Of a DNA stretch of 64,000 bases, positions 1-14,266 are shown piece after piece. The DNA comes from Ooceraea biroi (lineage: Eukaryota; Arthropoda; Insecta; Hymenoptera; Formicidae): NCBI RefSeq assembly GCF_003672135.1, contig NC_039508.1, forward strand, positions 3,410,001 through 3,474,000. The letters run 5' to 3'. The stretch's first letter is position 1. Each line of letters begins with the position of its first letter. The notes beneath the pieces were generated by a model, which was not told the DNA's origin, made no database searches, and saw nothing but the letters and a program-made list of their open reading frames with translations. Both the position numbers and the translations under genes were made by a program.

Positions 1-3000
1 ACTTCGACCGCCCCCTTATCTCTGGAATTCTACGTTTCACCATAAGTGAGTCGTTCCGTACGGACCGATCTCTCACCTTTCTCTTTTATTTCGTTCTGCC
101 GTTCACCCGAATGACCGCTCTCTGTCGTGGCGTGTGCTTCCAGCCCGCCGCCACAGAGCTAGTGGAAAAAGCACGAAAAGAAGAAAAGGATAAACGAAAA
201 AGAAGGAGCACAGTTATGTGCAAGCTTCAAGAATCACCGATTCGGAAACATTATTTTCAAATGAGATTTCGATGTCGAAAAATGTCACGTTTTCCGCCGC
301 GAGGGCAGTGTCTCGTATCTGCGAAAAGAAACGGCGCAAATACGAGCCATTTACTCGAAATCTTGGCGGCGAACGACGAGAACAATAACTAGTCCAGCCG
401 GCCATAAGCGCGGGCCATTAAGGCCCATATCGTCCGGCTCTTTACGAGCAATTTGACGGAGGCAGAATCACGCCCCGTTGCGTCCGCTTCTCTCCTTTGT
501 GTGACATTCCAAGCGTTCTGCCAGTGCCACCTCAGCGCCGGACGTGTCAGCGAAATCTGAAAGCAGCCGTAAAAACGCGCGTAAAGATTCGCCGGCGTGG
601 CGTACGCGGTACGGCAAACGAGTATGGCTCCCCGTCGTAACAACCCCCCTTTAATCGGTCCACGGTTCACGCTCGTTTGCGTTGATGGCGGGCGACGTTT
701 GGGATTCGACCCTCCTATCTCTCGGTATCTTGAGGCCCCGCTCGCTCCCCGACACAGCTGCGTACTCACGGGGCCCAGCTTTGTGCGTGCCACCGTATCC
801 TCCTCGGATTACCGCTCGCGGTGAAAGAATGAAAATTGCGAGATGCACTTTTGCGCCGATTTTCTCGAAGCACGAAGATCGAGACAACTCCAGGAAATGG
901 AAATTGGAAATGGCATAGGGGGAAATGACACTTTTTTGTATATCTTTAATGAATAAAATACGCGAAAGTATAGAGTTTATTCGAGAGCTTTTAATATGAT
1001 ACTTTTAATACCGCGTGTGTTTTGAATACTTTTTGAAGATGTTTTGCCAATATCGCCGCCTTCCTCAGGTAATACATAAATTTATTTGCGGGATTAAACG
1101 CTAATTAGGCGCGCCATGTAGCTCGTAATGCCACGCGATTCCGATAATTATAATGACCGACGGTTCCGAGTTCATAAGATCGCGTGCGAGGAGTCGCATG
1201 CGGTAACTTCATAAAAATAATCCTATTTAATAAGGAGCTGGCGTTTGATCATTTCGAACGAGCGCGCGCGCGATACGTTTCCTTACACGCGAGCGACGAT
1301 AAATCAGCACTAAAATGTTGCCGAGTATCGTCCGAAAGAGTAACTAATTGCGGCCAGGCGATAATAATTACTCGCGGGCGCATGAATTATTGCTCGCGCG
1401 TTATTCCGATTACGTACGGCGAATTATAACCGCCGTCCGGCCACACCACAATACTTATCGCGGACTGCCGGAATAATGTTGTACTTATTTAGTAACACTC
1501 GGTTATACAGATTAACGCGCCCGCAAGAGGTGATCCATTATTTATGCGAGATGTGTCAGCGACACGTTTACGATTTTGACGCGGGAGGTTCAATTAACTC
1601 CCGGACGCATTAATGCGCGCGTCGTTTCTTTTTCCCCGGGCTCGTCCGATCTTGATACTACGAGTTTGCCCGCCGGGACGCAGGTCCGCTCCGTCAATCG
1701 GTACGGACATCTTCATACATTGAACGCTCTGTATAAATACTTCATCTAATATGCGTCGATGCACCGACGTGTCTTGTGCCTTGTCTGCCTCGCGCATGCT
1801 TCATCTCGTTCTCATTTATATGTTTAGCAGCCAGTTTTAGCACTCAAAAGTTTTTCAGATGATGCATATAACATTTGCAATGTAACGCAATTATCATTTC
1901 TCTCATCATAATCATACGCTACACGCGTAAAAGCGTGCTTCAGTTCCAAACTCCCTCTGGAAAAGGAACGTGACGTAAGAGTTCGCGACGATGGGACGAA
2001 AGGCAGAGCGAGAAGGGACGAGAAAATCCCTCGGGAGGACGAGGATGGTACGGAGGCAGTTCCCCCGATCGCATTATGCGTACAAATGCAAATTCCCGTT
2101 CGCTTCGCTGCGGGCAGGCATTTATTTGTCACGCACTCGCAGCCGTATACAGCCGCGCGCGGACAGTACGGAACGTAACGCGAATCTCGCGGTCTCCGCA
2201 GTCGTGCCTGACTTCCAATTCCTCTTTCTCTCTCTCTCTCTCCTCGGCCACCCTCGCGCGCGTGCAGTTCCTCTCGCTGTCCTGTTCCCCTCGTTTCCTT
2301 CCCCCTCGAATTTCCGAGCGACCTAGGCGATCGTGTACCCTGCCACGATTATCTGCCACCGTCATCTCGCTCGGGTACGTTTGTCCGCGCCGCCGCCACC
2401 GTCGCCGCGTGCTGTTGTCGCATGTACTTTTCTATTAATTATGCAGCCGTACCCTAACGATCTGACAGCGAACCACGGCGATTCGTGAACCCGCACCGCG
2501 TTGTTTCCCCTTCGCCCTTCTTCCTCTCTGAGGAACGCTCCCTCTCTGCCTCTCTTGTCCCCTCTTTCTCTCTGTCTCTCGCAGCGAGATAGCCGCGCGG
2601 GACGCTCGAGTCCGCGAATCTTGAAAGAGCACTCGTAATTTATAAGCGGCGGATTTATTGTTACAAGCGGGACCGTGCACATGCGCGTGATCTCGTGATT
2701 TATGCACGCGACATGATGTGCGCGCGCGGTTACAATTTGGCTCGAATTCCAGCGAAAGATTGCGCTCGATTCCATCGGCATTTTGGCGTCACGTGGCCGA
2801 AACGAACTTTACAACTGATTTGTCGTGCGATGACATTTGATGGGAAAATAAAAATGCACACAGCCCCCGTTACACGCAAGTGTACTTTGTCTAAAGTAAA
2901 AAAGATCAGAAATTTTTGCGGATCCGAGGGGAATTCCTCAATTTCTCCCGCGGCAACTTGATCGTAATAGCGATTTGCATGTGCAACACCTTGGCGCAAA

Positions 3001-4300
3001 AAGCGTTTACAAGCTCCGTGGGTTTCGACACGTGAAATTATTGCTCGTCGCCACAGGCCGCAAGTGGTATAGCGGCGGTTGAGCGGCGACGCGCACGCAA
3101 ACGCCGAGAAACGCATTAGCGCGTAATCGCGTCCTAAGCAAAGCCGACACGTAGTCGTTGTACATCAGCGAGCTAGTGACACGCGCGTGAGTTAAGTGCG
3201 GGGCACGGCCGGGCGCAAACCCGCAATGAGTTACGAGCGCGTTACTCGCACGCTCGGGCCGCGCGCACCAGCCGGAATACGCGCGCGATCGTACTCGCCG
3301 AGTATATATACGCTCGGATTTCGACGCGTTTTGCATAATTCCGAAACGACGTGCAAGATAAATGTCGCGGGATGCCATGCAGGATGACGCCGAGTACTTC
3401 GAGCTGCCCGGCAACACTGTTCAAACTGGTCGCACGTGTGCCCTTCGGCGTGCATCGATATAAAACGCGGACGAGATATTAAAACCGGGAATACACGATA
3501 CAGGAAACGAAAACTGAAGAGCTAATTCATTAAACTTCTTTACTAGCATCGGAAGAATGCTGCAATTTTTGCGATAGTTCACTCGCATCTCTTCGAATAA
3601 TTTATTTACCGTAAGATTCTACTGGTCCGTCTGCATTATTAAGGGAGAGGCGTACAATGTTAATTGTTACAAAACATGACGCTAATATAACTCGCAAAAT
3701 ATTACGGCGTGCTTCGGCTTCCGGAGGTAGCAACGTGCAACCAGAAATTGGTTTTCAGACTCGTTTTTATTATTTCTTAACGGTCGGCATAATGGAGTTG
3801 CTAATGTAGCGAAACGGATGGGCGCGGATTGCCATTGTAAGAAAAGTTTCCATCCCGCACGTCCCGGATTACTCCGCCCTGCGAATGTCGGATCTCGGTC
3901 TCGCATATAAACTCGCAGATTTGCGGTCCACTGGGAGTGAGCGTTCTCCCTTTCCGTTCGCAAACCTTCCCGACCGCCTCGTCGATCGGCCGGCATTCCA
4001 ACGGCGGCCGATACGGCCATTCCGTTCGCAATAACGAAACTTTGGGAATCTAAGCGGCGGCATTAATTAAGAAACGACTCGAGCGCCGCGAAAAAGTCGA
4101 TCTATAGCCCGAAACCACCTCCAAGCTGATGAGACACCGGAGAGAAATAAAAACGCGACGCCCCTAAAGAGACGTTCACTGTCAAGGTAGCGTTTCGACG
4201 GTCGCTCAACGTAAATTCTCTCGCGGTGGATATGCATTTTTCTATTGCAACTTGCTGTGATTTGCATAAAAAGAGAGATCAACAGCGTGACTGGTGTAAT
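1..4300. other. Unassigned non-coding sequence
   Basis: CpG-rich mixed sequence apart from the two pyrimidine tracts. Frames of up to 139 codons on both strands overlap each other and show no domain. Exact octamers of the POU type lie at 2086-2093, 2973-2980 and 4260-4267. A TATATATA string near 3303 has no supporting initiator or gene. Confidence 0.5.
2216..2581. repeat. Two pyrimidine-rich tracts
   Basis: 2216-2247 with 2266-2308, and 2501-2581, are mostly C and T with CTCTCT runs. Between them lies mixed CpG-rich sequence with (CCG)-type triplets near 2390. Confidence 0.7.
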
Positions 4301-5016
4301 ACTACTCATACATGAGCAGATATTATAACTATAATAACTTAATACTTGTTTAAAAAAAACTCATAATGGTAAAACATACATGTTACATATTTACGTGCCT
4401 ATAAAAGTAACGAAAAAGACACGTGACATGCGAATTTGCGGGTTCCTGTTTGATCGTCGCGGGGATGCGTGTTATACTCGTGATGCGGAGAGCGAGCCAT
4501 GATAACCAGGTTGTGAGGAAACGTCTCTCACGTGTCTTGTTTCTTTTTTCCGCGGCTACCAGGCAAACTCGGTACGTGCACGGAGATGGATTTCTTTATG
4601 ACGGTATTTTTGTCTTTTTCCGCAGCGCGCACCGCGGCAATAAAGATATCCAGGAAGTCAGTTGCTTCGTTATCTTTCCGCGGGTACAGTTACGGACGCA
4701 ACGTCTGCAGTAACGGTTGCGATAATGCTGATAATAATGACATCCGCGATGCGTACGTGGCTACGCACTACGCATTGCTCGCGTCTCGCAGTCACGTTGA
4801 AATCTCTAACATAATAAAGGAACGCGGCAAACGATGAAGGTTCGCCAACAGGAGAGGCAGAAATAGTACTCGGGAATTAACTCTGGCGCGACAATAAATG
4901 CAAACCGAGTATCGACGTTGAACAATAAATACGATGAATCACGGCAGCATGTTGGATTAAAGGCCACGAGATTCTTATTATCGTACGCTCCCGTTTGACC
5001 TTCGTCCACGTAATCG

Positions 5017-5063
5017 CGGGGCACCCACGCCGACGCGGTACGGCACCCGTGATGGGTGCCCCG
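5017..5063. repeat. Two mutually exclusive hairpins sharing one arm
   Basis: An 11-bp arm at 5017-5027 is exactly complementary to 5053-5063. The same right arm also pairs locally with 5042-5048 (GGCACCC against GGGTGCC at 5054-5060) around a 5-nt loop. Only one of the two can form at a time. Confidence 0.6.
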
Positions 5064-7543
5064 GGACAGAAATTAGGGCTAAATAAGTAGCGGCTACTAG
5101 GAAGGCCGCGTTCCTCTAGCGGGAGCATGCGATTCATGAACACGAGCTCGAGGAGGGGCTCGCGGGAGTAGTATGAGGCCCTTGGACGTACGGCGGTCGC
5201 GAACGTTACGCCCAGCGGACCCGATGCGAGATTAGGGCATCGTTCAACGACGTATCGCCCGATACGTCCCCCTGATGATGGCGCGTATTACGTGCGACAG
5301 CAACACCGTGCCAGGCCTGCAACAATGTCTACAGCTTCCTCTTCAACAACGAAGGGATTGGCCGGTTGTCTCGGTTTCCTCGTGTTACTGATTGCTGATA
5401 TTTCGTTTGATTAATTGCATGCACTGGCAAGAGCGATGCATTTAATTCAGATAATGAGGCAGGAAGAGAGAAAGAGAGAAACAAGCGAAATTAAAAAACA
5501 AGCCAAAAGAATAACAGCTTCGCAAAATTCTACGCATCACGGTAGCTGCCAAATTATTTCACGCATATCTGAGTACCGGGAAACGAGCACGGGTCTGATC
5601 GAGGGGCATAACAGCGACGGGGGAAGATAAAGGAGGGGGATTCGAGCAGAGGGCCCCGAGGGCGCGGGAGCGAGAGAGCGGAAGCCGCCCGCTCCCGGCC
5701 GACAAAATGATCAAAAGGCAAATTTCATACATTATTTTCACTTTAATGCTACCGTATCGCAATTTATGGGAGGGCCGGGATTTATGCGGACGCGCATACG
5801 CACCACGGGGCCTAATCTTGAGAGCGGGGGCCCTACCGCGCACTCCGCACTACCGTCCACCGTGTCCGCTTCCCGTCCATCCATCCGAGTCGATGGTACC
5901 CGCGCGCGGGCCCCATCGGCGAGTTCACCGCCGCCGTTGCGCCGGACCAGGTCCGGGGGGCCGGGGATCGTAAAGAACTTTGTATTAAAACATTGTACGT
6001 CCGGGACCGTTTATGTTAACAACCTCTGAGTTGTGTGCGGAGCGCCTCACACCGACGCGCGATGTTGGCCTCTACTCACTCTCGTTGCGATGCACGCGGG
6101 CCCCGGGGCAACTCGACAGGGAGGGTGCTGTCGGATCGTCCTCCCGTCCCTAGCGTCTCTCCCGTCACCGTGCGGCTACCTCGATCGTGATCTTTTGTGG
6201 ATCGGTAGCGGGACTTGATCTCTACGGGTATCCTCCATGGGCTCTCGAGTACGCGGTCAATCTGGAACCCGTTACACCCCGCCGACGATGCGGCGTTGTC
6301 CCGTGATCCGCTGAGGGAACAACCTCGACTGTTTCTCGCGTTTCTCTGCGACGGTCCCTCGAAGGGCGTGGGCCCGACGTTCAACGGCGCGTCACATCGA
6401 TTACGCGCGGCGGGATCCGTTTAACGATCACGTAAGTCCGGACGATCGTGCACCGTGGCGCAACTGTGAACGTTCTTTCTGGACTGCAAAAAATGACAGA
6501 GTCCGGATACGCTGCAATGATTCGCTTCCTCGAGGCAGAAGCTTAAAGACGCGTATCCGGGAAGGAGGTCGTGTAATAGTTTTTTTGTGTGATCTTCAAA
6601 AGTAAACGACTGATATACGAAGCAAGGAGGAAAGCGGGGAAGGGACAGTCGGGCCAATTTTGCGGCAGAAAATCCCGAAACCGCGGAACGAAGTAGCGCG
6701 CTCACTCGGCCCTTTATGATTTCAAAAAACTGTTCGAGCCGGGAATTACCTCGTATAACTTGTACTTACGTTTATGCGCGTGTTCCCCGTATCCCTTAAT
6801 ACGTCCAACGAAATTATCGAGCACGAGTTTCGCAGGCAGGTCCCTAAAGCACAGCCACGATCGTTAAAAGGAAACACCTCCGAGAGAGCGCCGAATCGAG
6901 TCGCTATGGCGGCCGCTCATGGGTTCGGTCGTTCGGGTCATTACATCGGCCGATAATTAATGATGACCGCGGTATCCGCGCGAGCAGAAGATCGGAGCAA
7001 AAGGGTTAGGTAACGAGAAAGGGCGAGAGAGGATGCTGGAAGGGAGCGCGAAAGAGAACGAAGGAGAAAGAAAGAAATGCGAGCGTATAAGAGGCCCGGC
7101 GGCAACGGCAGCCGCAATGGCCATTCAAATAATATGCAAGCTCATAATTAATTTACCGTCGTCTAAGAAATCGTGTGGTGGGGAGACCACATAATTAAGA
7201 AATGCCGGTCGATGCCGACAGAGCTATCGGGAAGATTTTCGTGTGCCCCGGCGTTACGACGCGGACGCGACGCTGGGGAAAAAAGCGGGAAATGTGTCGT
7301 CGGCGAGGCTTCGCGCGACGCGCGACCGACGCCGCGCGCGTCCCGACGCGCTTGCAATGGGCACCGCGGGAAATTGATGAGCGTCCCGAAACGGTAAAAA
7401 CTGCCGAAGATCGGCGATCGGGACCCGGGACCGCGCTATTATTGGCAATCGATCGGCGCTGATGGACAGGTATCGAGGTTCCTTCCCGCTGCGCTCGCTC
7501 CTCTTCCTTTTTTATTCCTCGCTGCAGATGACGTGGAAGAACG

Positions 7544-7640
7544 CTGAAGAAGATGAAGAAGAAGAGGAGAAAGAAGAAGCAGGATAAGGAGGAAAAGGAG
7601 AAGAAGGGGGAGGAGGAGAAGAGGTAGCCGAGAAGAGAGT
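7544..7640. repeat. Purine-rich (GAA/GGA) tract
   Basis: GAAGAAGATGAAGAAGAAGA-like sequence, low complexity. Confidence 0.8.
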
Positions 7641-9502
7641 CTTAACCACGCTCCCTCAGAATATGGTCGCAATTACTGCGGGAGATTAATGAGCCGATGC
7701 TCACGCGATGCGAGTCTGCTCTACGAAGAGTCCTCCTCCTCGTCCTTACCCTCGCCCCCATGCCTACCATCTTCAACCGTTCTCATCGGGAGAAGACGAC
7801 TAATTCATTCCGCGAGACAGGCAACTCACAAGTGCCCATTCTTCTTTTCTCTTGTTGTTGTTAGACGAGCGAGAAAGTCCGTAATTATAACGAGAGGTTT
7901 AACGCTAAGTCCCTTAATGTCATCGTTGCCCAATTATCTTGCCACTTTCGTGGAACCGTTTGGCATCGTTAATCACCGGACGTTCAACGCGCGCTCGATA
8001 TTACCATGTGATGAAGATTTTAATAATGTAACCAGCGCCCACCGTGACACCCTGCCCGTCAAGCACCGCTATTGTTAATAAAGCGGGTTAAGTAACTTAA
8101 TTATCGCTTTACAGGTGTTTAGGTAGAGAGCCGATTTTCGGTAATTGTCGGAGAGATCAGGAAGTCAGCTTTCCTAATCACGGGAAAAGTAATCACCGAT
8201 CGTATCGGTGGCGATACAACGGACGTCAACTAATGAGCGAGCGGTGTCTACGAACGGCGAGCGTAATGTTTTGCCTCGGCCAGATACAGACTGCCTCGCC
8301 GAAGGGTCTCCTTTGCCTCTGACCCTTCTAATTAGCCATCGTGTACCGCGCTGCGGATATCACGGGCTGCGGAGGTAGAGAACCCAGCCTCGTATGCGTG
8401 AGATGGTTAATATCGTGCTAGACGGGAGATCGAGATCGCCGAGCAATATTAATAATCTGTCGTTAGTCACTCCCTTTCATTAGTAAACGCACCGGACAGA
8501 GCTCGTTTTGGAAGCCGGCCCGGTGAACTGTCTAATTACCTCACCTCTGCACCACCTAGAGGAGTAGGCTCGCCTAGAAGAGCGGCCGACTGTGACAAAC
8601 GTACCGAGGAATCGTTCCTTTGTTCAGGCCCTTAAGAGGCCGAACAGCCCGAGGCCGCACAAAGGAATTTCGTGAAAGCGCCGAACCGACCCGTGAGAAA
8701 TCGGGGATGGAAGACTGGGACAAATCAATTTGGTAACGTCACGATGTGGTCTATGTAAATATCGCTCTATCTCCCGAGAAAACGGAAATTCTGCTTCGGT
8801 TAAGCGTGACGATTTCACGTAAACGAGTCGCCAAGTTTCAATTCACAATTTGCCAAATGCCATTAAATTACTTGGGGGGTCCCTAATTTGTGTTATTATA
8901 TTATTTAAGTAAAGAGGTACCCCTCGACGATGGAGGCAAACAGCAAAGAGCGTTAAAGAGTGTGCATTCATCTGTATGCATGCACCGCGATCGACGGTGC
9001 AGACTTTCGGCCGCAATGGGTTTCTCGCACGAATATTCAAATCCGCGGTAAGGAAGCTTTTACGGCGCCGGCGTAATTTTAGCATTCTCAGGCAACAGAT
9101 GTTTCTTGTTTCGCTCTGCGTTTAGCGCTCGCCCCGAGTCGTGCGTGGACGAGCGTGCAGGAGGTAAGCAGCCCCCTCGGGCTTTAACTTAAAAGAGAGC
9201 TAATCCTAACTTCCCGGCGCGTCGTCGTTGCGTGAGTATACGGCCGATCTTACACAAGCACACGCACGCACCTACGCCGCGCGTGCACGCGCACTCTTAT
9301 CGTTGCAGGACAAACGTGCAACAGCACTACGTCACTGTATCACACGTGTAACAGGACGACACGAGCAAAAAGGCAGAATCGACCATTACCGTATGTTAAC
9401 CAGTTCCTGGTCGCTCCTCTCGTCGCTAGCCGTCGCTGCCGCTGCGGAACTGCAGTTGCATGTGCAAGAGCCGCGCGCGGGTGCGGAGCGGCATTGCTAT
9501 CG

Positions 9503-9756
9503 TGAGAGGAAAGGAGAAAGAGGCAAACGGAGAGAAAGATAGAGGAGAGAAAGAGAGTGAAAGAGAGAGAGAGAGAGGGAGAGAGGAGACAGAGGAAGAA
9601 GGAGCTAGAACCGTTCAGCAACCAGTTGCAGCCGCTTCCCCTTTCGTCTCTTGCTCTATCTTCCTTCTCTCTACTTCACGCGCATCTTCGTCTCTCATTC
9701 TCTTTTTCTCCACCTCTGCCTCTCTCGCGCTCTTCTCGGCCCCTCTGTCTCTCCCG
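9503..9756. repeat. Purine block followed by pyrimidine block (snap-back potential)
   Basis: Positions 9503-9605 are almost all A and G on the + strand, with GAGAGA runs. After about 28 mixed bases, 9634-9756 are almost all C and T. A transcript of either strand could fold loosely on itself, and either half could form triplex DNA. Open frames through it are Glu/Arg- or Ser/Leu-rich. Confidence 0.6.
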
Positions 9757-10149
9757 CTGAAACCTCGCCCGAAAAAAGCTATTAACCGATATCCATCTGA
9801 GGTCATACCTCTGTCGGTGCTTGCGTACGCACACGTGCACGCGCGGCGCACGGGTACACGCAACACGGGTACGCAAACGTGGTGGACGTCCCTCGCATAC
9901 GCGCGTGTTCCACGCCACACGGCCGGATCGGTGGTGAGGCGTTTTGGGCGCTATCGCGCAATGCGGAATGGGTAATGCATCCTGCCCAAGCCCGGGGGCG
10001 CCAAATGAATTACAATATTTCATTCTCACGCCCGTACCCGCGCGCATACCCACCGACAGGGCATATTGGCGGGGCCTAATTGCATTTAACTCATTATTGG
10101 TTCATTCGTGCAACGGTCCGAAGGAGACACGCTCTCGTCGTCACGATCG

Positions 10150-10287
10150 CTTCCCCCTTTCTCTTCCTTTTTCGCCCATCGATCCCCGGACACCCTGTCC
10201 ACCCAGTCGCCGTTCTGTCCCCCTGTCCTCTCCCGCATCTTCCTCTTTCCCTCCCTCCCACCCCCAAAGTTCTTTCATCTTCTCCCT
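10150..10287. repeat. Pyrimidine-rich tract
   Basis: C/T-rich with short C-runs. Three overlapping open frames of 112-140 codons here are Pro/Ser/Leu-rich shadows of the composition. Confidence 0.7.
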
Positions 10288-12196
10288 TGGTCGATCCATG
10301 GACATCCTCTCGTTGTCGAGATTATTATTGCTGTCTTTTTCTCTTTGCGACGACGCGATCGGCTGACGTTAATGCAGCCACCGATCGTCCCAAAGCGGCC
10401 TCGAGAGGTTCTGGATAGCGGTCGGCCGCCGGCTTACTACCCGCACGTAGGACATATTGCTACCGAAACGAACGACCGCTGATAAGCGATCACCACCGCG
10501 GATGACGGATGAGAGAGTCCCTCCGCATAATTGCGGCTCCTCGCACGCTTCGCAGATAAAGCGCGCTTCTCTTCCCTTGCTCGCAGATTGCTCGCCCACC
10601 GGAACGTCCGAAATGCATTCGCGAACCATGCCGCTCGAGCGCACCATTGGCTAATCGGATAAAAATGAAGCGCGAACATTCGCTCGAAATCAACGATGTT
10701 GAATGCGCGTCTAGCGTTCGTCGATCGACGTCCAATAATTGGAAAATCGCGCCCGTGCCAAGCTGCCTCTTCGTCTCTCGACAACGCATGAACGAAGACC
10801 GAAGGTGGTATTAACGGAATAACTGCAAGTACACGGCGGATAAATACGCGGCGCGCCACGCTCGACGGATTAGAACGCGGCGAGTGCTACCTGGTCTCTC
10901 TCGCGCGCGCGCGTGAGTAAGAACGGATTTTCTCTTAACTACAAGGAACACGGAGCCGTCATTCATCGGGGCCCCCATAGCCCCGACAGATTATTATAAT
11001 TAGCTTCCTGTCGTGTATCCTTCCTCATTCTACCATCTCGTCCTTTTAGCCAGCCGTAACACTTAACACTCGTTACGACCAGGTGTACAAGCGCCGGCAT
11101 TACGGCCCCCAAGCACACACCACCGTGGCGCGAACCCCCTCCCGTAACCCGCCCTCCCGTGTGGTATCCGCCTTTTCGCTCTCCTCCCGACTCGCTCGCA
11201 CCTGCGCGGCCCTCTAATTGATATAATCCACCGCGGCATGGCTTTGTTACGCGGAATCTGCGGGATTATATGGCTTTGCGCAATTAGTCGACCACTCTTA
11301 AGGGATGTTAATACACCGGTGGTGGTGTACATTAAGACTTCTCCTCTCCGACCCTCGTGCCCTCGCCCTCCACCGCGGACGCCGTCCGCCAGTCTCCCTC
11401 CCCCTTCGTACTTCCCTCCGCGGCACAGTCGTTCCTTCCTGCTCTTTCATTCAAGCGTGCACCGCCGCCGTGGTAATCTGCGCGATATCTTAATCCGCAA
11501 CGCGAAGCTGGCTCACACTTTTAACTCGCGGGGGCTCGTTAACCAGGCTGCGTACGGCTCGTGCTGCGAACATCCGCGGTACAACGAAATTAATTTCCCG
11601 GGCCCTCGCTGTGCCCGCTCTCCCTCCTCTGCACCACCATCCTGTGCGCAACCCTCGCTCATTACCGCGAAAGAATACCGGCGCAACGCCGAACCGGTTG
11701 TCATGGACGTTAATTCTCACCGAGGCAGTTTACACGAAAATTGTGAATCTGAAATCTGTATCCTTCCTTCATCCGCTTCATGAACAATGCATTCGAATTC
11801 GATTGTTGGACACTGTAAGAATTCTGCTCACTATGCACGAAATCTCTTACTTGTATCTTCCTTTCTGTTTGTATAAACTCTCAATATCCGTTATGTTAAT
11901 ACGGTATTAATTGGTAACATTTTAATTCTTTTATAATAATCGCTATTAGGAGACACTAATCGTAACTAGATCAACTGGACTGGTAGTATAGTAAAGCCTC
12001 GCTATAATAAGGATTGGAAGGAAAGATGAAACATTCATTTCTATTTCCGATTCATGAAGCTACGAATCGATTGGGAAGAAAACGATATCTGAAGAAGAAA
12101 AAGGACCCCGACTCGTGCTATCCGATCCTCTCTCAAGCTCCTCTCGAGCATGGCCTCGAATCCCGGCATGATCGACACACTGACGTCCTTCTGCCA

Positions 12197-12217
12197 CGCG
12201 GGATCCTTGTTCCCGCG
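12197..12217. repeat. Hairpin with 7-bp stem
   Basis: CGCGGGA (12197-12203) pairs with TCCCGCG (12211-12217) around a 7-nt loop. It is isolated in unassigned sequence. Confidence 0.4.
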
Positions 12218-14227
12218 GGGTACCGTTAGGCATCACGCGCACGTGAACGTACATTACCGTGCGACGTGTCTACTGCTGATTGGAGATACCGATCAGATCC
12301 GGCGTGGGTAGGAATCGACCGGTGAAGCTCGAGGGGTGACTGAAAACCGCCGTACGTCCGCACGGGCGTAGAGTTACAAAGTCGATTGCGTGCGCTCGTG
12401 GACGCGCGCGCGGGGCTCAAATAAAAAGTTACGAGCGTTAAACGCCCGTTGCTTTCCCCCGCAACCCGAGGCCATCGAAACGAACCCCGGCTCGTTGAAA
12501 TTGAGCGGCCAGGACGATAATGACGCTTACGTGAGCGCGCGTCGACGTGTCCCTCGCGACATGATGGTTTCGCAGGTGATCGGCCCTCATGAAATTACCC
12601 GCAAGTTAAGCGCCATTTCGACGAATAATTACGCCTGCCGCGAACGTATCCGCTACGAAGAACCAGCGTACGTCGAACGGCCGCGGGAGGAACGACGATT
12701 CGAGCTATTTGCAGGAATGCGGGAAGACGTTACGATAGAGAACGAGCGTACGGGCTTGTAAATCCACCCTGCAAGCCGGACAGAAATCGTAAACGCCGAT
12801 TTCTTCGACTTTGCAACATCACGTCGGTACTTCGGGATTGGCTCTGAAGCAAATGACCCTTTGCCGGTAAAACATGGAGGCCCGCTTTTGATCCTCGATC
12901 GTCTAATTCTAACGCACGAGATTATACTGGATTTCAACGCGATCTCAAGTTCCTCCTCTTGTTGATTTTAGTGACGCGCGGGCGCTATATTCAAAATTGC
13001 GTCACACGCTATTTTTCCCGATAGCGGCATTTCCGAAGCAGGAAGAAATAAAGCGCGGACGCGGAGGAGAGAGGTATCGAGGAGGCGCGGTTGATTTAAT
13101 GACCGACTAATTTTCGACGGAGAAATGCGGCTGTGCGCGTTTACTTGGGCAATTTCTGGCAAAACTACGACACCTTTAAAAGGCCCACATACCTCGCGAC
13201 GCGGGCCCGCCGTACATGCGCTCGCCTGCTCGCTCGCTCGTCCTACCATTTCGTCTCCCATGTAATAAACCGCGCATCTGCTTATGTAGATGGACGTCGA
13301 ATCTCAGCGTATAATATTAACGGCGTCTCTTCCGACTCCCGAAACGAGCCCTCGGCTCCTTTGCCGTGTCGTTAGCCACGGTGCTTACGAGTCATGTCCT
13401 AACTTCAAAATCGTGTACACGCCAGAATTATTCGTAACCTTTGCCATCGTCACGTTGTCCTCTCTCTCAAAAGCTTACCGCCGAACATTACCCCGAAGCT
13501 CGAAGCCGGTCACTTTTGGTGCACGAGGTGGCACGCATGACTGAAGGTTGGTCAGCACGATTCGAGAGAAAAATGCCATTTTTGCGAAATAATTAGCACG
13601 TGTTCCGGACATACATATATCAATCAGTGTGCTGGAAATATGCATTCAGCCACAGTTTATATTTAAATTCTCCTTTTATATCCGTTCCCGTTTGCGGCAT
13701 TCCAGACAAAAATGGTGAAAGGCAGCTGTTTTTTTCAGCGTTTATGTATTTTGCACTGGCGTATAGGATGATAGTTTAGATGTGATGCTACATATAGATT
13801 ACAGCTGTTTAAGCGCGGTTACATAGCAGAATATCCGCCGTGCGCGTTGCAGGAGGCACGTAATTTTTCTGGAAACCAGTTATCCAGCGGCGCGCCGTCC
13901 AGGATGCTTTCTTGTCAAATTATCAAACCGATTAGACGGATAGCCTTTAACTCAGCTAATCGCGCGGCGAGCGCTACGGCAGAAGCAACGTTGCAAATCC
14001 CGCGTGTCGACGTGTACTATTTGCTTTATCCGCTTCGGAATAATTACACCACGGCTGTATGCAGGATAGGTGCGCAACCAGTAGTTTATTGGTCCTCGAT
14101 CGTCGTTATCGTTCCCATTCTTCACAACCGCCGTATCTAGTTCTTTCCCGGCGTCCGCTGGATATTCCCTATCCCCCCGGGGTAATTATCCCTCTCCGCC
14201 CGTCTTCCGACAGTCTCCATCGCGGGA

Positions 14228-14230
<3 letters not shown>

Positions 14231-14261
<31 letters not shown>
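14231..14261. repeat. (CT)n microsatellite, about 15 units
   Basis: An uninterrupted CT run. An open frame of 241 codons passes through it as a Ser-Leu run, which argues against that frame being a gene. Confidence 0.95.

Positions 14262-14266
<5 letters not shown>

Larger units (their letters stand above)
4301..9200. other. Unassigned non-coding sequence
   Basis: AT-rich at 4310-4400 and GC-rich at 5630-6440, where the palindrome CCCGCGCGCGGG lies near 5900. It holds the competing hairpins at 5.0 kb and the purine tract at 7.5 kb. No frame longer than 129 codons and no recognisable product. Confidence 0.5.
9201..14220. other. Unassigned non-coding sequence
   Basis: Begins with alternating CA/CG sequence at 9250-9300, then the purine-pyrimidine pair and the pyrimidine tract described separately. 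A 123-codon frame at 12390-12761 is not low-complexity, but it resembles nothing I know and no splice context supports it. Confidence 0.45.
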
